Assembly: GCA_009823395.1 (NCBI GenBank) | Contig: CM020515.1 | Coordinates: forward strand, 10,610,989-10,674,988 | Direction: 5' to 3' | DNA length: 64,000 nucleotides | Source: Thamnaconus septentrionalis | Lineage: Eukaryota > Chordata > Actinopteri > Tetraodontiformes > Monacanthidae | Part shown: positions 24,960 to 36,337 of the stretch, in pieces | How the letters are laid out: the number at the start of each line of letters is the position of its first letter | Position numbering within the stretch: position 1 is the first letter of the stretch | The notes under the pieces: model-generated | Database searches by the model: none | Told to the model about the DNA's origin: nothing | What the model saw: only the letters and a program-made list of their open reading frames with translations | Position numbers and translations under genes: made by a program

Positions 24960-27899
24960 CGGGGTTCCTCATGGGCTAGAAGCCCCAAATTTGACGTGGC
25001 TGTGTCTTAAGGGATCCCGATGAACCTGCAAGTGGTCCCATGTCTCTAGGACAAAGTTGACTTTTGACCCCATAGACTTGCATGGTATTAGAGCAATAAT
25101 ACATGAGATAATGTGCGATTTAAAGGAGCAGTAACTTAACTTAACATTAAGCTTTAAGCTATAGTAGCATTACTACCCTTGGTTTCACTCGTTATCACCT
25201 GTCGAATATCACTCACCGACAACTTGAACCTGTACAAGCTAAAACCTTGGAGGCACTTCCCATAGAGGGCTTCAGCTCCGTGTTTAAAAGATGAATGGGG
25301 AAGGGGTAGCGTGCGAAGACAGGCTGCGTGTCAAAACGGGGGAAATCACTCGAGCAGACGCTGTCCAAACAAGGCGGAGGCAACAATCCAAAAAGTGCAA
25401 GAAACACTAAAAAGGTCTGACAGTGTAACACGACACCGGTGAGGAAGCAGGCAGCACACGGACTAGAAAATGGCAAACGAGCCATTAAGCTAAAAACCCA
25501 ACACTACAACTGAAACAGATTATATCAGAGTGCACCCAATTCCCAGAGCAGATCACGTTCATAACCCTTCATTCTACTCTGGACCAAAATGATCCAACCA
25601 CAGAAGAATACTTTCCTCCTATTTTAGCATAGCTGCTGCTTTCATTTTCACCTCACTGCAAAGCTGCCGGCACGCGACCGGCGCAGAGGCCCATTGGTGT
25701 CACTCCGGAAGAATTTTTATTAAAAAACAACACTGCCGAAGGAACGTGCTCATATGTGAGCCAGACCTCGACCTGATGCGATCCCAGAGCATCTTGATTC
25801 CATTCCACAGCGTCGAGGACGGCCAGTTTGCGATGGCCCGAGGCGCGGCTCACTTTGAAGAAGGCCAGAAAAATGAGACAGGGGAAAGTGTGCCTGGACT
25901 GCACGTGAGCGGCCACGGCACTACCTCGTTAGACACATGGTTGAAATTCCAGCGTCCTTAGTCAGCCGGAGCCGCTCCAGCTGTGCTGGCGTTGCCTTGG
26001 CAATGTCCAAACAGGTTCTGCTGAGGCAAGATCGGCCCGAATTGCTTGCGTGACTGACGGCGGTGTTCCGACAGAACTTCTACTCATCCACGCCTTTTCT
26101 ATCCACGTTCCAGCTCTCAATACACACTTCCTTTATGTTCTGTGGCGTTACTGGGGTCCCAGGCACTTCTGAACGGAGCACAGCAGACTTGATTCACCAG
26201 TGATGCCCTGCACTCCTGCAAGCTCTGCCTAAATATGTGGCCTTGCTTCTTTGTCACTCAATTTGCTGTCCTGTGGACAGTGTGCCCACACATGGGGTGA
26301 AGCCTTATTTTCAGAGCTTACGAAATATATTTAAGGCCTTTTAAAGCATGTTTTCGAACAGCTGGTTGGACACATGGTGTCACAAGGCAAAGGCTGTGGT
26401 GTCGATTTCCACTCGGGGCATTTCTGTGAGGAGTTCTTCCATGTTCCATGTTCATCTCCAGGTACTCCAAGGACAGGCACATTACACTTAATGGGGAATC
26501 TGAATTGTCCATAAGTTTTAAAGTGACTGTAGCTGGTTGTTATATGCTATAAACAGGTCGACTTATCCATTGTGTTGCCAAGACAGCCGAGATTGGCTCG
26601 AGCACCCCCTGCAACTCCGATACCACAAAAATACCACACTGCAAAAATCGGATCCAGGTCCATTTTCTAATTTTGGAACTACAAACAAACCAAACCACAA
26701 TTGTTATGTGAAACAAACACCAACCTCAGTCTAACAAGATTTCTACTGTGACCTACGTCTGTCAGCGGCCGGCGTTGTTTGACAAAGGAGGCGCTAATGG
26801 CTAAAAACAACACTCTTTCAGATAAGATTTGGCAAGAGTCTCTGATGAGTTAGACCAGTTAGGTAGTTGCCAGGCGGTCTTCTCAGATGAGGTGCTAGCA
26901 TAGTGCCAGGCTTTGGGGGAGTTTTTATCACTGCAGACCGCCCTGTAAGAACTTTTCTTTTTTCGCTGTCAGTTTAAAGAGTTTAGAATTTATCACGCTT
27001 CTGGTTTTGGGAAAAAGACAAAAAAAAAATGCGTAGCACTTAAAGTTACATTTAATGTCTTTAATGTCAGTGGGTGCCAGGGCTTAAATGCAGTTTGCGA
27101 CAGCGTTGAAAGCAGTGTTGAGTAGAACTCTGGAAAATCAATGTCGACTAAGAAAAAAAAAAAAAACAGGAAACAAAATGAATTTTTTCCGCCTCTCTGG
27201 TGACGGATCAGCCGTAAATAATAAATGCAACGTTCCAAATCTCGTATTTCATCCCCTTCCCTCCGGCCTTTCTTCACAAATCAACAAACATTCTACACAT
27301 TTGGCAACACTTTGCCTCGACATTCATCTCTTAACTCAGGCAGCTGTACTCCACATCACTTGCAGTTGGTATACAGTCTGTGTTGACGCAAATTAAACAC
27401 ACGGGCAAATAAAGCAAGATACACCGTCCGTTTCTTACTAGAATGTGCCATCATCTGTAAATGTAGCATCTGTCGCCTGTCATCACACTTCATGCGCCGG
27501 ATCTTCCACCGCGCCGAGGATTGTGGGTCAGGAAAAAAAAAAGAAAAGCTGTACATATTTCAAAATTCAAACAGATGCGGTAAGACATCCCAGTGCTTTT
27601 TGGAACACTGCCTTTGACAGTTTATGGAGATGGTTTTTTTTTTGGTTTTTCTTCCCCAGCACAGTAAATACTATGGTTGGAAAGAAAGTGGTAAATTTGA
27701 TATTTGAACACAGGGAGAGGAAGATTCAGCTGATTATGGTAGATAAGAGTTTGTAACCACATATGTGTGCTTTCAACCAGCCTGTCCTCCGGTGCCTCCA
27801 GCCTCTCCGTGGGCATGTTTTGTTTTTTTTTAAATAAAAAAAATCAAAAGATGTGTCCCTGAAGTCCCTCCGTCACTCTGACTCGGACACACACATGCA

Positions 27900-28075
27900 T
27901 TCAATTGGAACTGATGAATAGAAATAGCCTGTCGCTCTCTCCCATCAACATCCTTTCACCAGAGCCACAGAACAGATTAATCTCTGGCAGGCTCAGTCTG
28001 ATGCATGCTGTTCATCTGAATGCAGCCAGATTGGCCGTAATTACACGGATTGACTGGGGTGTGGATGATTATTTT
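27900..28075. promoter_or_regulatory. candidate enhancer-like block with palindromic homeodomain site
   Basis: The 10-bp palindrome AGATTAATCT at 27974-27983 (paired bicoid/OTX-like sites), TAATTA at 28038-28043 and TTGGC half sites lie within 100 bases. The texture is typical of vertebrate developmental enhancers. Conservation is not testable here. Confidence 0.3.
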
Positions 28076-28094
28076 TTTTCAACCACTGGGTGAC

Positions 28095-28496
28095 ACGCTT
28101 AGATATTATACAAAAATCAGCTTACCAATGTGAGTCTACTCTGTCAGTGAACAACCAAGGAAAGAGAAGACTCTGCTTTTTTTTGCGGTCCGGGGGCCAA
28201 ATCAGCCCTTTGTGATGTCACAAAGGGCACAGCTAGTGACATCGACACCAGCCAGCAGTCCTTCCACACATGCGGAAGGTGCCACAGACCTTCAGTTAGC
28301 AAGAAGCTAAAAATGTGCTTTTTTGCAGGCTGTTGCAAACTTCGGGGTTAATATGCTGTTCCAGGAAATTGTGGAGGTTTTTTTTTCGAGCACTGGAGAA
28401 AAGCAAGGCTGTTACCCTTCAGTCAAAGATGGAAAAATTAAGAGTCAGATAAAAAATTATGCTAAATAATAATAATATAGGACCCTTAAGTGTCCT
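28095..28496 (+). mobile_element. CRE-palindrome repeat, copy C (longest)
   Basis: Contains CTGTCAGTGAACA, the palindrome at 28205-28228 with two perfect 11-bp arms (GCCCTTTGTGA and TCACAAAGGGC around TG), the core GCAGGCTGTTGCAAAC, and a right end TAATATAGGACCCTTAAG. That end is the approximate inverse of the GGTCCCATA left end in copies A and B, which suggests terminal inverted repeats. Confidence 0.6.
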
Positions 28497-31400
28497 GATA
28501 TTTTGAGAAAAAAAAGGTCTGAAAGGTGAATTACAAATGACTTACTATTAGCTATGTTATAAAACATATATCATATGCCATCACGTGACATTTACAAGAA
28601 GAGGAGGTACCTCTTTCCAATGGGTGCACAGTCAGCACAAAGCACCTGGTCAGCACTTGTTTGTGTAATAACCTGCACTCTGGTTCTTCCTGCAGTGTCA
28701 GTGATTAGCTCCGTCCTGGCCTCTCCCTATGCTGCAAGGTATCACTGGGACCCAGCAGCAGGTATGGCAGCGCCTCGATAGACTGCGCTGGAAACCAGCG
28801 TACGTCACCGGGGAAGAGAGGCGTAAGCGAAGGAGGAGAGGCGGAGTGAGGGGCCGAGGGCGGAGTGTTGGTTTTTTTGGGGGTGCGTATCAGCAGATAA
28901 GAGCAGCTGCTGCTTAATGCGGTGGGCGTGAGCGTCTGCCGGGGATATCTACAGTTTGCATTGCACCACAGACTACTCCCACCAGCACAGTGACAAATCC
29001 TGCAATGTAAATACGCACTGTGGTGTAATGTGAGGACGAGACCTGGACAAACAATTTTTGAGAGCTAGCAGGTTCCCCATTTGTCGGACTGAAATCGTGC
29101 TAGATCGAATTTCTTGAAGTTGGACTAAGACACCCAGATAATGGGGAGCCATATCACTCCTCCATGTAAACACATGAATCAGACCTAAAGTTGGCTAGGT
29201 GTTGTGCATGAGGTCAACATTCCCCGTCCTGGGCTTTGACCTGGAAGTCAAACAGTGTAACAAACAGAGACAAGAGTCAAGATAGTAATTAAAACAAAAC
29301 AGACTAAAAAAAAAAAAGAAGATTTCCAGTGGTTGACTGAGACCCCGTGTACCTCCGGAGTGAAAAAGACATGCAGCTTCAGCTGCGCTCACGCTAACAG
29401 CTCATGTTAACCGATAACTAATTTGTAACAATTACAGCTAATATCCACTTCCACTGGCACAGTTGGCGTCACAGTGCACAACAGTGTAGACACTAATCTT
29501 GAAATGGGTAGTGTTGTACCAAATCACACACCGGCAATGGCAACACCTTTTCTGAAGAAAAAAAAAATGCCTTCTCTTCTTCTATTCCACAACTTCTTTA
29601 GTGATGGCAAATGGCAAATAGACAGTAAAAGACAACCAAATGTGCACTGCTTAAAATGCACGGCCGTGACTTGGATAGCGTGAGCTGGCTAAAAGATACT
29701 AGCAATAACTGGGACGCAAGCACAATTCCATAAATAGACATTAAGGAACTTAAACTTCATTTCTGAACCCTTCAAGGTGAGTGCATAACAAACTGCATTT
29801 TGTTACACTGGAAAAAAGCTTTTCAACCAGAAGAACTCAATTTGGAACACACCTAATGTTTACTGCAGAAAGCTCCAGTACTAACAAACTATCAGGGGGT
29901 GTGTCAACAGCCTCTGTTAGCTGGAAAATACTTCAATCAATAAATCAATTTCCCTCCCGTGCCTGTATGATGGAACAAGGTCAGCCGCCCGGTTAACACG
30001 GCCCCAAGTCGAGCTACAACTGCAGCTAGTCTAACCGTGCACTTCAAAAAACAAAATAATAATAAATAAAAAAACAATGAGTCAGCAGCTGCAGGTACTA
30101 TTAGAGAAACACAAGCGTGAATTTAAACTGTAAACCATCACTTCCCCGCCCATCGGCAACAGCTCGTGTGTTCCAAACAGGCGTGAGAGCAACTGTTGAA
30201 AAGCAACTGCGGGTGAGCCAGCGCCCTTGAAAAATCTCGCTTAAGCCGCAGCTGTGAGACCGAGTCAACAAATGCTGTCTTTCTTCCCACAGCGCATACT
30301 GGAGCGGCGTGTGCTCCCCCTCAGCACCTTGAAAACGGACTACATCTTTTTTGCAAACGGGTGTAACCCAATCCATCCGGCACTAGCTCCCGCTAGCTAA
30401 CCAGCTAGGGTTGAATAGCGCTTAACTGTTACTTTATACTCTCCCCTCCAGACTCTCTCCCACCCCAGGATGACGGCAACATAACGGCCCCGGACCACAG
30501 GCTGGAGCTGGCCTCCACCTGTTCTCATGACAGGTGAGAGGAGGACAGTGTGGGCGGAGCAGCCAACTTGGCACCAGCTCAGCATCAATAGCGGCACTGG
30601 CAATGTTTGACGCTCCTCTCCGCCTCTTTCCACTTGTGCTCCCGAACCTCCCAACATGTTTATTTTCTTGTCTCCTTTGCCCTAGTCTGCACGTGACCCA
30701 CTATTTTTAAATTTTTCAATGAAATTCAGTTTTCCGGTTTGGCCTTCTACGCCTACAATCAAACTACTCACTAAAATCTAATCTGGTGAAGATTTTCCAG
30801 ATAAGAATCTCTCTTTACCGTTTAAGTGAGCACCGAATAAGTGGCCAGTCAGCGCAGAGGAATTATTTTTCAGACGGACGACCAAAATCAAAGTACATAC
30901 ATAAATCTCCTCCTCACTCTCTGATTTTCTTCTTCTCCTCCTCCTCCTTTGGGCTGTCCCTGTTCAGGGATTGCCACGGCCATTCACGCGCCTCCATCTG
31001 ACCCTGTTTGCTGCTTCCTCTTCCCTCACATCAACTGACTTTACATCCTCTGTCACTCTGTCCATCCATAAATCTGCTCTCTGCTCTTCCTCTGGGCCTC
31101 TAACTCTATCTCTCAGAAGTGCGGACACGTGAAAAATGAATTGTTATCTTCATACAGTAAGTCTTGTGACATTCAATTTAAATTCCTCGTCAAAATCCTC
31201 CCCTAGTTGCACAAGGACATTAATTACGGAAAAAAAAACAAAAAATAGTAAAAATAATAAATTAATAAAATAAATTATTTTATGTAGTTTGCATACGTGT
31301 GTATCAAGAAATGTGTTGACATAAGGTTTACAATATAACTCCATCTTAACAGTTTAAAAAAAAAAAAAAAAAGTCAACTAACATTAACCTCAAATTCAGG

Positions 31401-32332
31401 CTAGTGTCGCACGGTTGACTGTGTGTCACACAAACCCACAAGAGCACCACTGCTAATATTTACACATGGCGGCCGCGTCGCAGAGCAAGAGAAACAAACA
31501 GCAGCAGACTCACGGTTGTCAACAGCTGACACACACACACACACACGAGCCATGATGTGGGGGAGGCGGGCGGGCTCGACTTCAGTCGGCCGGCGTCAGA
31601 GGGGCCACGGCACGGCAGCCTCCTATGACAAGCAGCGGCGCCGACACCTCCGACATCTCCCGCATCAGCAGCATGAATAAACTATGATCTCATCAACTAA
31701 CCTCGGCGCAGCAATCTTTATTATTATCATTATTAGCTGTAAATCATTTTTCCTCCTCTGTACCGATCCTTTTTTGCCTTGAGCGGAAGTGGGTTTAATC
31801 GTTTCTCGGCAATAAAACTGAACACGTTGCCTCAATTTAGCGCTTGGAATATTCCAAATGATCAACTCGAAGGACGCTTAAAATGTGGAGCTTGACGAGA
31901 TCGGCGGCGGTGGGAAAGGAGGCGACGAAAAAAAATCTAGAATTTGCACGTTAATGCATGACGAAAAAAGAAGTAAATGAGCAAAAAACACAACAGACGT
32001 GAAGGTGAAGGAACGAGCTTGAAGACTTTCGCTCGACAACAAACCCCCTGATCTCCGACAAAAGTTCTGACAACTTCCCAGAGGACACTGGGGGAAAAGT
32101 CACCGACGAGCATCGCTTTCAAGTTACATCATTAACAGGCCCTTTAAACGGCTCCATGATTCATTTTATAGCTCCGGTTAATAATTTTCTCCTCGGCCTT
32201 TTCCGGGGAAGGAGGCCGAGGAGGGGGGCTGATTTACGAGCTCCCCAACTGGCTGTAGGAGTGCGGAGAGGTGTGGAGGCGGAGCCTGGGTTTTTTTTTA
32301 ACCACGGAGGACTTTCACCTCACTTGTCAACA

Positions 32333-32477
32333 GAGAGAGTGAGAGAGAGAGAAAAATACATACATATGTATATATATACATATAAATACATATGTACATA
32401 TATATATATATATACATATATATACATATAAATACATATATATACATATGTACACACATATATATATATATATATGT
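32333..32477. repeat. (GA)n followed by TATACA/(TA)n
   Basis: A GA run to 32353, then ACATAC, TATATA and ATGTAC words in a self-complementary A/T tract, near the tob1 3' end. It should form cruciform-prone DNA. Confidence 0.9.
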
Positions 32478-32876
32478 GAATGGAAAACAAACAAACAAAC
32501 AAACAGAGCCATATTAAAACTAGTGTTAGCTTACAGGAACAGTGAGGGATATTGATAAAAATTTTCCCACTGTGTACATTAAATCCAGAGTTTAGCAGCT
32601 CGTTGGCCAACAGTCAACGGTGCAGGAGACTATCGGAAACCTCATACCCTCCACCCCCCCCCAAGTATCCATATGTGCTTTGACACTTGGCCAAGGCCGC
32701 ATCTGTTAGCCACACCATAGCCTAGCGACAGCAACAAATGTTCTGGGGGGCCTCCTGCGCTAACGTGCTAGCGCTGAAGGAACGCTGAATTTTTGTTGTT
32801 GCTGTTGTTCGTCGCTTTGTCGCTGAGGTGAAAAAAAGCCGAACTGGGTGTTTATACTGCGGCGAATATTCTGTTG

Positions 32877-32904
32877 TTGCTCACAACGCTGATGTTGTGA
32901 GCAA
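32877..32904. other. perfect 11-bp hairpin just past the tob1 3' end
   Basis: TTGCTCACAAC, six-base loop GCTGAT, then GTTGTGAGCAA. The stem has no mismatch and sits about 110 bases beyond the distal poly(A) signal on the tob1 strand. Function unknown. Confidence 0.7.
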
Positions 32905-33009
32905 GCTTGCTTTAAAGAAAAAAAATCAAATGGGTGCGCAAAAGAAGAGACCGCCCAGGTCTAGTACTTGAAAGAAAACAGTGACAGAGAGTCAATTATT
33001 TTCAAGCAT

Positions 33010-33015
33010 TTTAAT
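33010..33015 (-). terminator. tob1: distal poly(A) signal of tob1 (ATTAAA)
   Basis: ATTAAA on the minus strand, about 1045 nt after the stop codon. It is followed downstream by a U/GU-rich segment (TCTGTCACTGTTTTCTTT), as expected for a cleavage site. Confidence 0.5.
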
Positions 33016-33111
33016 ACAAACTTAATAAACTATCAGTCCCCCTTAACATGTAAGACACTGACTCCAAATACTTTGTTATACCGTTTGTTTTTGTTTTGTT
33101 TTTTTATCAAG

Positions 33112-33119
33112 TATTGCAC
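33112..33119 (-). promoter_or_regulatory. miR-25/32/92/363/367 8-mer seed site in tob1 3'UTR
   Basis: GTGCAATA on the mRNA strand, a full 8-mer match to the seed shared by miR-25, -32, -92, -363 and -367. It lies about 100 nt from the distal poly(A) signal, a favourable position near a 3'UTR end. TOB1 has been reported as a miR-25 target in human work, from recollection. Confidence 0.55.
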
Positions 33120-33325
33120 AATGTAGGTACAAAATTAATATACGATTACATTTTGTCCATAATATAGCAAAAATCTTTAAACTCTTAACAGAAAATACAA
33201 CTCTTGTATGTGTGTTTTTTTTTTTTTTTTTTTCAAAAAAGCAAATATTCTTAATTTCCCACCACTATGGAATAATCTGTACACAATCTTTAGAATAGTC
33301 AATGTTTTTTTTCTTTAAAGATGTA

Positions 33326-33331
33326 TTTATT
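33326..33331 (-). terminator. tob1: middle poly(A) signal of tob1 (AATAAA)
   Basis: Canonical AATAAA on the minus strand, about 730 nt after the stop. Use here would drop the miR-25/92 site but keep the miR-218 site. Confidence 0.4.
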
Positions 33332-33658
33332 TCATAATTTCAATAAAAAAAGAAAACAAAAGTCGCTGCAGCCATCACAGATCACTGGAGTAGTAAAAAG
33401 ATATAAATGCAATACCATGTCGTAGAAACAATAGATACTCTGATATCTTACAAACTCTGTACTAAATTAAATTATACAATTAGAAAAGAGACCAGGAAAT
33501 CCCACTTATTTGTGCCAATTTCTTGACAGATTGGCGGTGTCCAGTTATGCTTAAATACTGAAAGAGGCCATGACTTGTGGTGGATTCGTTATTGTTTGTT
33601 TGTTTTTTTTTGTCCTTTTTTTCCTCATATATTAGAACAGTCACATAAAAAAAATACT

Positions 33659-33666
33659 TTGTGCTT
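33659..33666 (-). promoter_or_regulatory. miR-218 8-mer seed site in tob1 3'UTR
   Basis: AAGCACAA on the mRNA strand, an 8-mer match to the miR-218 seed, about 390 nt after the stop codon. It lies between the proximal and middle candidate poly(A) signals. Confidence 0.4.
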
Positions 33667-33854
33667 GGTTGGCAAATGAAATAATGATGCGCGTTGAACT
33701 TTAGGAGAACCAAGCTTGGACATCTTGTACTGGAGGTTTTGACTCGAGGGGGCCATGTACTTCACCCTCGGGCTCTTGAGACTCGTGACGTAGATCGCAC
33801 ACCTGACAAGTCACTTGCTTCCTTTTATCCTGACATTCTTCTCATGTTTCACTT

Positions 33855-33870
33855 TTTATTTATTTTTATT
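33855..33870 (-). terminator. tob1: proximal poly(A) signal cluster of tob1
   Basis: Overlapping AATAAA motifs in an A/T run, about 190-200 nt after the stop. The low complexity makes a chance match likely. Use would give a very short 3'UTR without either miRNA site. Confidence 0.3.
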
Positions 33871-34056
33871 TTTTTTAAATGTTTTCATTTCTCAAAAAAA
33901 AAAAAGTGCATTTGTGTTTGCTTCCCTCCCACACCTCCCCTCCCCTGCCCTCCCCGCCCCGCCCCTCTCCCCCCGTCACATTATCTCTGGTCGTTTCATG
34001 TCTTGAAGTAGTAGCTTAAGTAGTACCTTTTTTCTTTTTTTTCTTTTAAACGTGCA

Positions 34057-35133
34057 CTAGTTGGCCATGACTGGCTGGAATTGCTGGTTAGAATACTGCA
34101 TGTTGCTCAAGCTGAAACTCAAGCCGTCCATCACGGACTTGTCGTTAAGGCCGCCGTAGGCCGCGAACACGTCGAAGGCATTGCTGTACTGCAGCGGGCT
34201 GAGGCTGAGCGAGCTGTCCCCGGGGAAGAGGGCGCTCGGGCTGCCCTGGCCCTGGAGGCTGGGGAACACAAACTCCTTGGCGTTGGGGGACAGGGCCGAG
34301 GGCTTCTGATGCTGCTGCTGCTGGGGGAGCGGGGGAGGGGCCTGCACCCCGAGGCCCAGACCGTACAGAGAGTGCATGGAGGTGGAGATGGCTTTCTGCT
34401 TCAGGAGACTGTTCACATTCAGGCCCAGGTTGGTGGGGGAGGTACGGGACACCTTGCCGCCAGGGGGGGCGCCGGTGCTGCCGTTGTTGCCATTGCCGTT
34501 GCGGCCGCTGCTCTTCATCTTGGTGGAGCCGAACTTGGTGGCGGCGAAGGTGGCGGTGGTGAAGGTCAGAGGCTGCGTGGAGCGGGGCATGAAGGTGGGG
34601 CTGACGGCCGCCGAGTGGCCGAAGGGAGGCGAGGGCGAGCTAGAGCCGGGCGAGGCCCCGTTGGCGGGCTCGCTGATGGGCATGAAGACCTGCGCCTCTG
34701 GGTTGAAGCTGTTCTTGATCTCTTTGTCCAGGTCCAGGCAGCCGCAGCCGCCGCCGGCACCGCCGCTGGATGCGCCGTCATTGCTGTCGTCCACGTACAG
34801 CACCTTGACCGGGCCCTTCTCGCCGATCTGGTAGGACACCTCAAAGGGGTCGATCCACACGCTGAGGTCCTGCGGCAGGTTGTTGCGCACGTCCTCGATG
34901 TCCAGCCCGCTCTCCTTGGCCGCCTTCTCCACCACGGGGTCCACCTTCTCGCCCACGTGGATGCACCTGAACCCCGAGCCCTTGTACGGCTTGTCCGGGT
35001 ACCAGTGTCCCTCGTACTTCTGCTTCAGCTGCCTCTCCAGCTCCTCGCCGAAGATGTTGACGCGCCGCCGCGGCAGCTTGTTGTACAGGTACGAGATGAT
35101 GAAGTTGAGCGCCACTTGGATTTCGAGCTGCAT
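34057..35133 (-). CDS. tob1: Tob1, BTG/Tob-family anti-proliferative protein (complete, single coding exon)
   Basis: Complete 358-residue reading frame, recognised as vertebrate Tob1. Known role: a cytoplasmic and nuclear adaptor that recruits the CCR4-NOT deadenylase to mRNAs, speeds poly(A) shortening and restrains proliferation. Seen here: an N-terminal BTG/Tob domain (about residues 1-115) with box A ([19 protein letters not shown], 42-60) and box B (90-113) including Trp93, the CNOT7/8 contact; a basic nuclear-localisation stretch from RRR at 22-24 to KQK at 37-39; two PAM2 poly(A)-binding-protein motifs ([12 protein letters not shown] at 141-152, [12 protein letters not shown] at 281-292); and Ser-Pro sites at 166, 168 and 178 matching the ERK sites of mammalian Tob. 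The C-terminus, ending QFQPVMAN, is typical. It is slightly longer than human TOB1 (345 residues by recollection) because of a Gly/Cys-rich insertion near 119-132 and an Asn/Gly stretch near 210-226. The ATG has G at -3 and no upstream ATG in the same exon. No break or frameshift. Confidence 0.98.
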   Translation of the reverse strand: MQLEIQVALNFIISYLYNKLPRRRVNIFGEELERQLKQKYEGHWYPDKPYKGSGFRCIHVGEKVDPVVEKAAKESGLDIEDVRNNLPQDLSVWIDPFEVSYQIGEKGPVKVLYVDDSNDGASSGGAGGGCGCLDLDKEIKNSFNPEAQVFMPISEPANGASPGSSSPSPPFGHSAAVSPTFMPRSTQPLTFTTATFAATKFGSTKMKSSGRNGNGNNGSTGAPPGGKVSRTSPTNLGLNVNSLLKQKAISTSMHSLYGLGLGVQAPPPLPQQQQHQKPSALSPNAKEFVFPSLQGQGSPSALFPGDSSLSLSPLQYSNAFDVFAAYGGLNDKSVMDGLSFSLSNMQYSNQQFQPVMAN

Positions 35134-35365
35134 AGCTAACGGCTGGTTCGTGGAGACGAGGGGTGTCTGACCTTGAGGGCGCGCTCCCTGGTTCCGCTTT
35201 GCTTATCCGTGGTTGGTAAATAAAAATTAAAAAAAATCAGCAGATGCTTCCAGGAGCAGGTGTTGGTGGCGGCCAGAAAGTTGGACCAAAAAAAAACAGA
35301 TCAAAAGTAAAAGTGCTGGTTTTTGTAGAAGTTGGGCGTCCTTCCACTGGATGTGATGTGTTTTC
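35134..35365 (-). other. tob1: tob1 exon 2 5'UTR portion
   Basis: This is the 232-nt leader between the predicted acceptor and the Tob1 start codon. It contains no ATG, so a scanning ribosome that passes exon 1 should meet the Tob1 ATG first. It contains runs of U and A and no other feature I can name. Confidence 0.6.
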
Positions 35366-36242
35366 CTGCAAGAGTTCAAAGGGAAAGTTTGTCAACCAAT
35401 TCACTCCAGATGACGACAAAATCCCAAGAATTTAATATCCATGTATTAATCTTTCGGTCATCTGCGTTTTAAAAAAAACCCAAACCAAGACTAAATGCCT
35501 GAAATTGAAGCAGTGGACTTTCTAACGCAGGCTACCCTGAGCTTAATGGATGTAACGTCAAAGAACTCAAAGCGACTGTGCAAGACGGTGTTAAAAAAGA
35601 AAGGACATATTCAGCTAAAAGACGCGGAAAAAAATGGGAGTAGCGGATTTCTCCCCCCCAGCTACCAGCCTTTATCTCGGAGTCTGAAAGTAGGTATTGA
35701 AGCACATAAGCTCGCCGTCGGTCGGACTCGGGAGTCCTGTTACATAATAGCCGACGGAAGAGCGTCCGCGACACAGAGGCCGAATTGAGGCGAGAATCGC
35801 CTTCGGGGTGGACGGGACACCGAGACGGACGTGGATCTTTAAATCGAATTAAAGATCAGCTGCGCATCTGCACGTAAAAGGGTGGAGAGGGGGGAAAGAA
35901 AAACGGGAAGGGCGATTGGCGTCGGCGCTGCAGCTCCAACCCCCACCACCACCTCGCAACGACGACAGGAGATCCTCCCGGTTGCGCAATCGCCACGGGT
36001 CTCGACCTATCCGCTGGGTTTCGTGCATAATCTCAAAGACAAATCGTGGCGATTTGTCGTTATTGCACCCGCAGGAGCAGACGCGTCGCCCCACGCCGAC
36101 CGTCACTGGTGATCGGCGAGACCTTTGAAGCTACGGCAATACGAATGAGACATTCCAAGAGCACGTTTCGACATTATTAGTATGTTTTAAGCGTTTCTTC
36201 AAGTAGGAAAACATTGTACATTTATCGCATGCATGCGCTTTG

Positions 36243-36337
<95 letters not shown>

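Larger units (their letters stand above)
23353..32332. other. non-coding stretch downstream of tob1
   Basis: Holds the telomere-like patch, copy C and two enhancer-like blocks. The remainder shows no coding signal I trust, apart from the exon-like segment at 30452-30533 discussed in the findings. Confidence 0.5.
33000..34056 (-). other. tob1: tob1 3'UTR
   Basis: About 1.05 kb of A/T-rich sequence after the TAG stop. On the mRNA strand it has several AUUUA pentamers, U-rich runs, CPE-like UUUUAU, and seed matches for miR-25/32/92 and miR-218. There are proximal, middle and distal candidate poly(A) signals. The end near 33,000 is inferred from the distal ATTAAA and a U/GU-rich stretch just past it. 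Confidence 0.7.

Noticed and set aside
28684..28727. Possible small exon (TTCCTGCAG acceptor, AAG|GTATCA donor) on the plus strand
   Set aside because: Very short, weak donor and no partner exons.
34081..35139. 352-codon open frame on the plus strand, antisense to tob1
   Set aside because: A by-product of GC-rich third positions in tob1. It has no domain and is low in complexity (Val/Gly/Ala/Leu/His).
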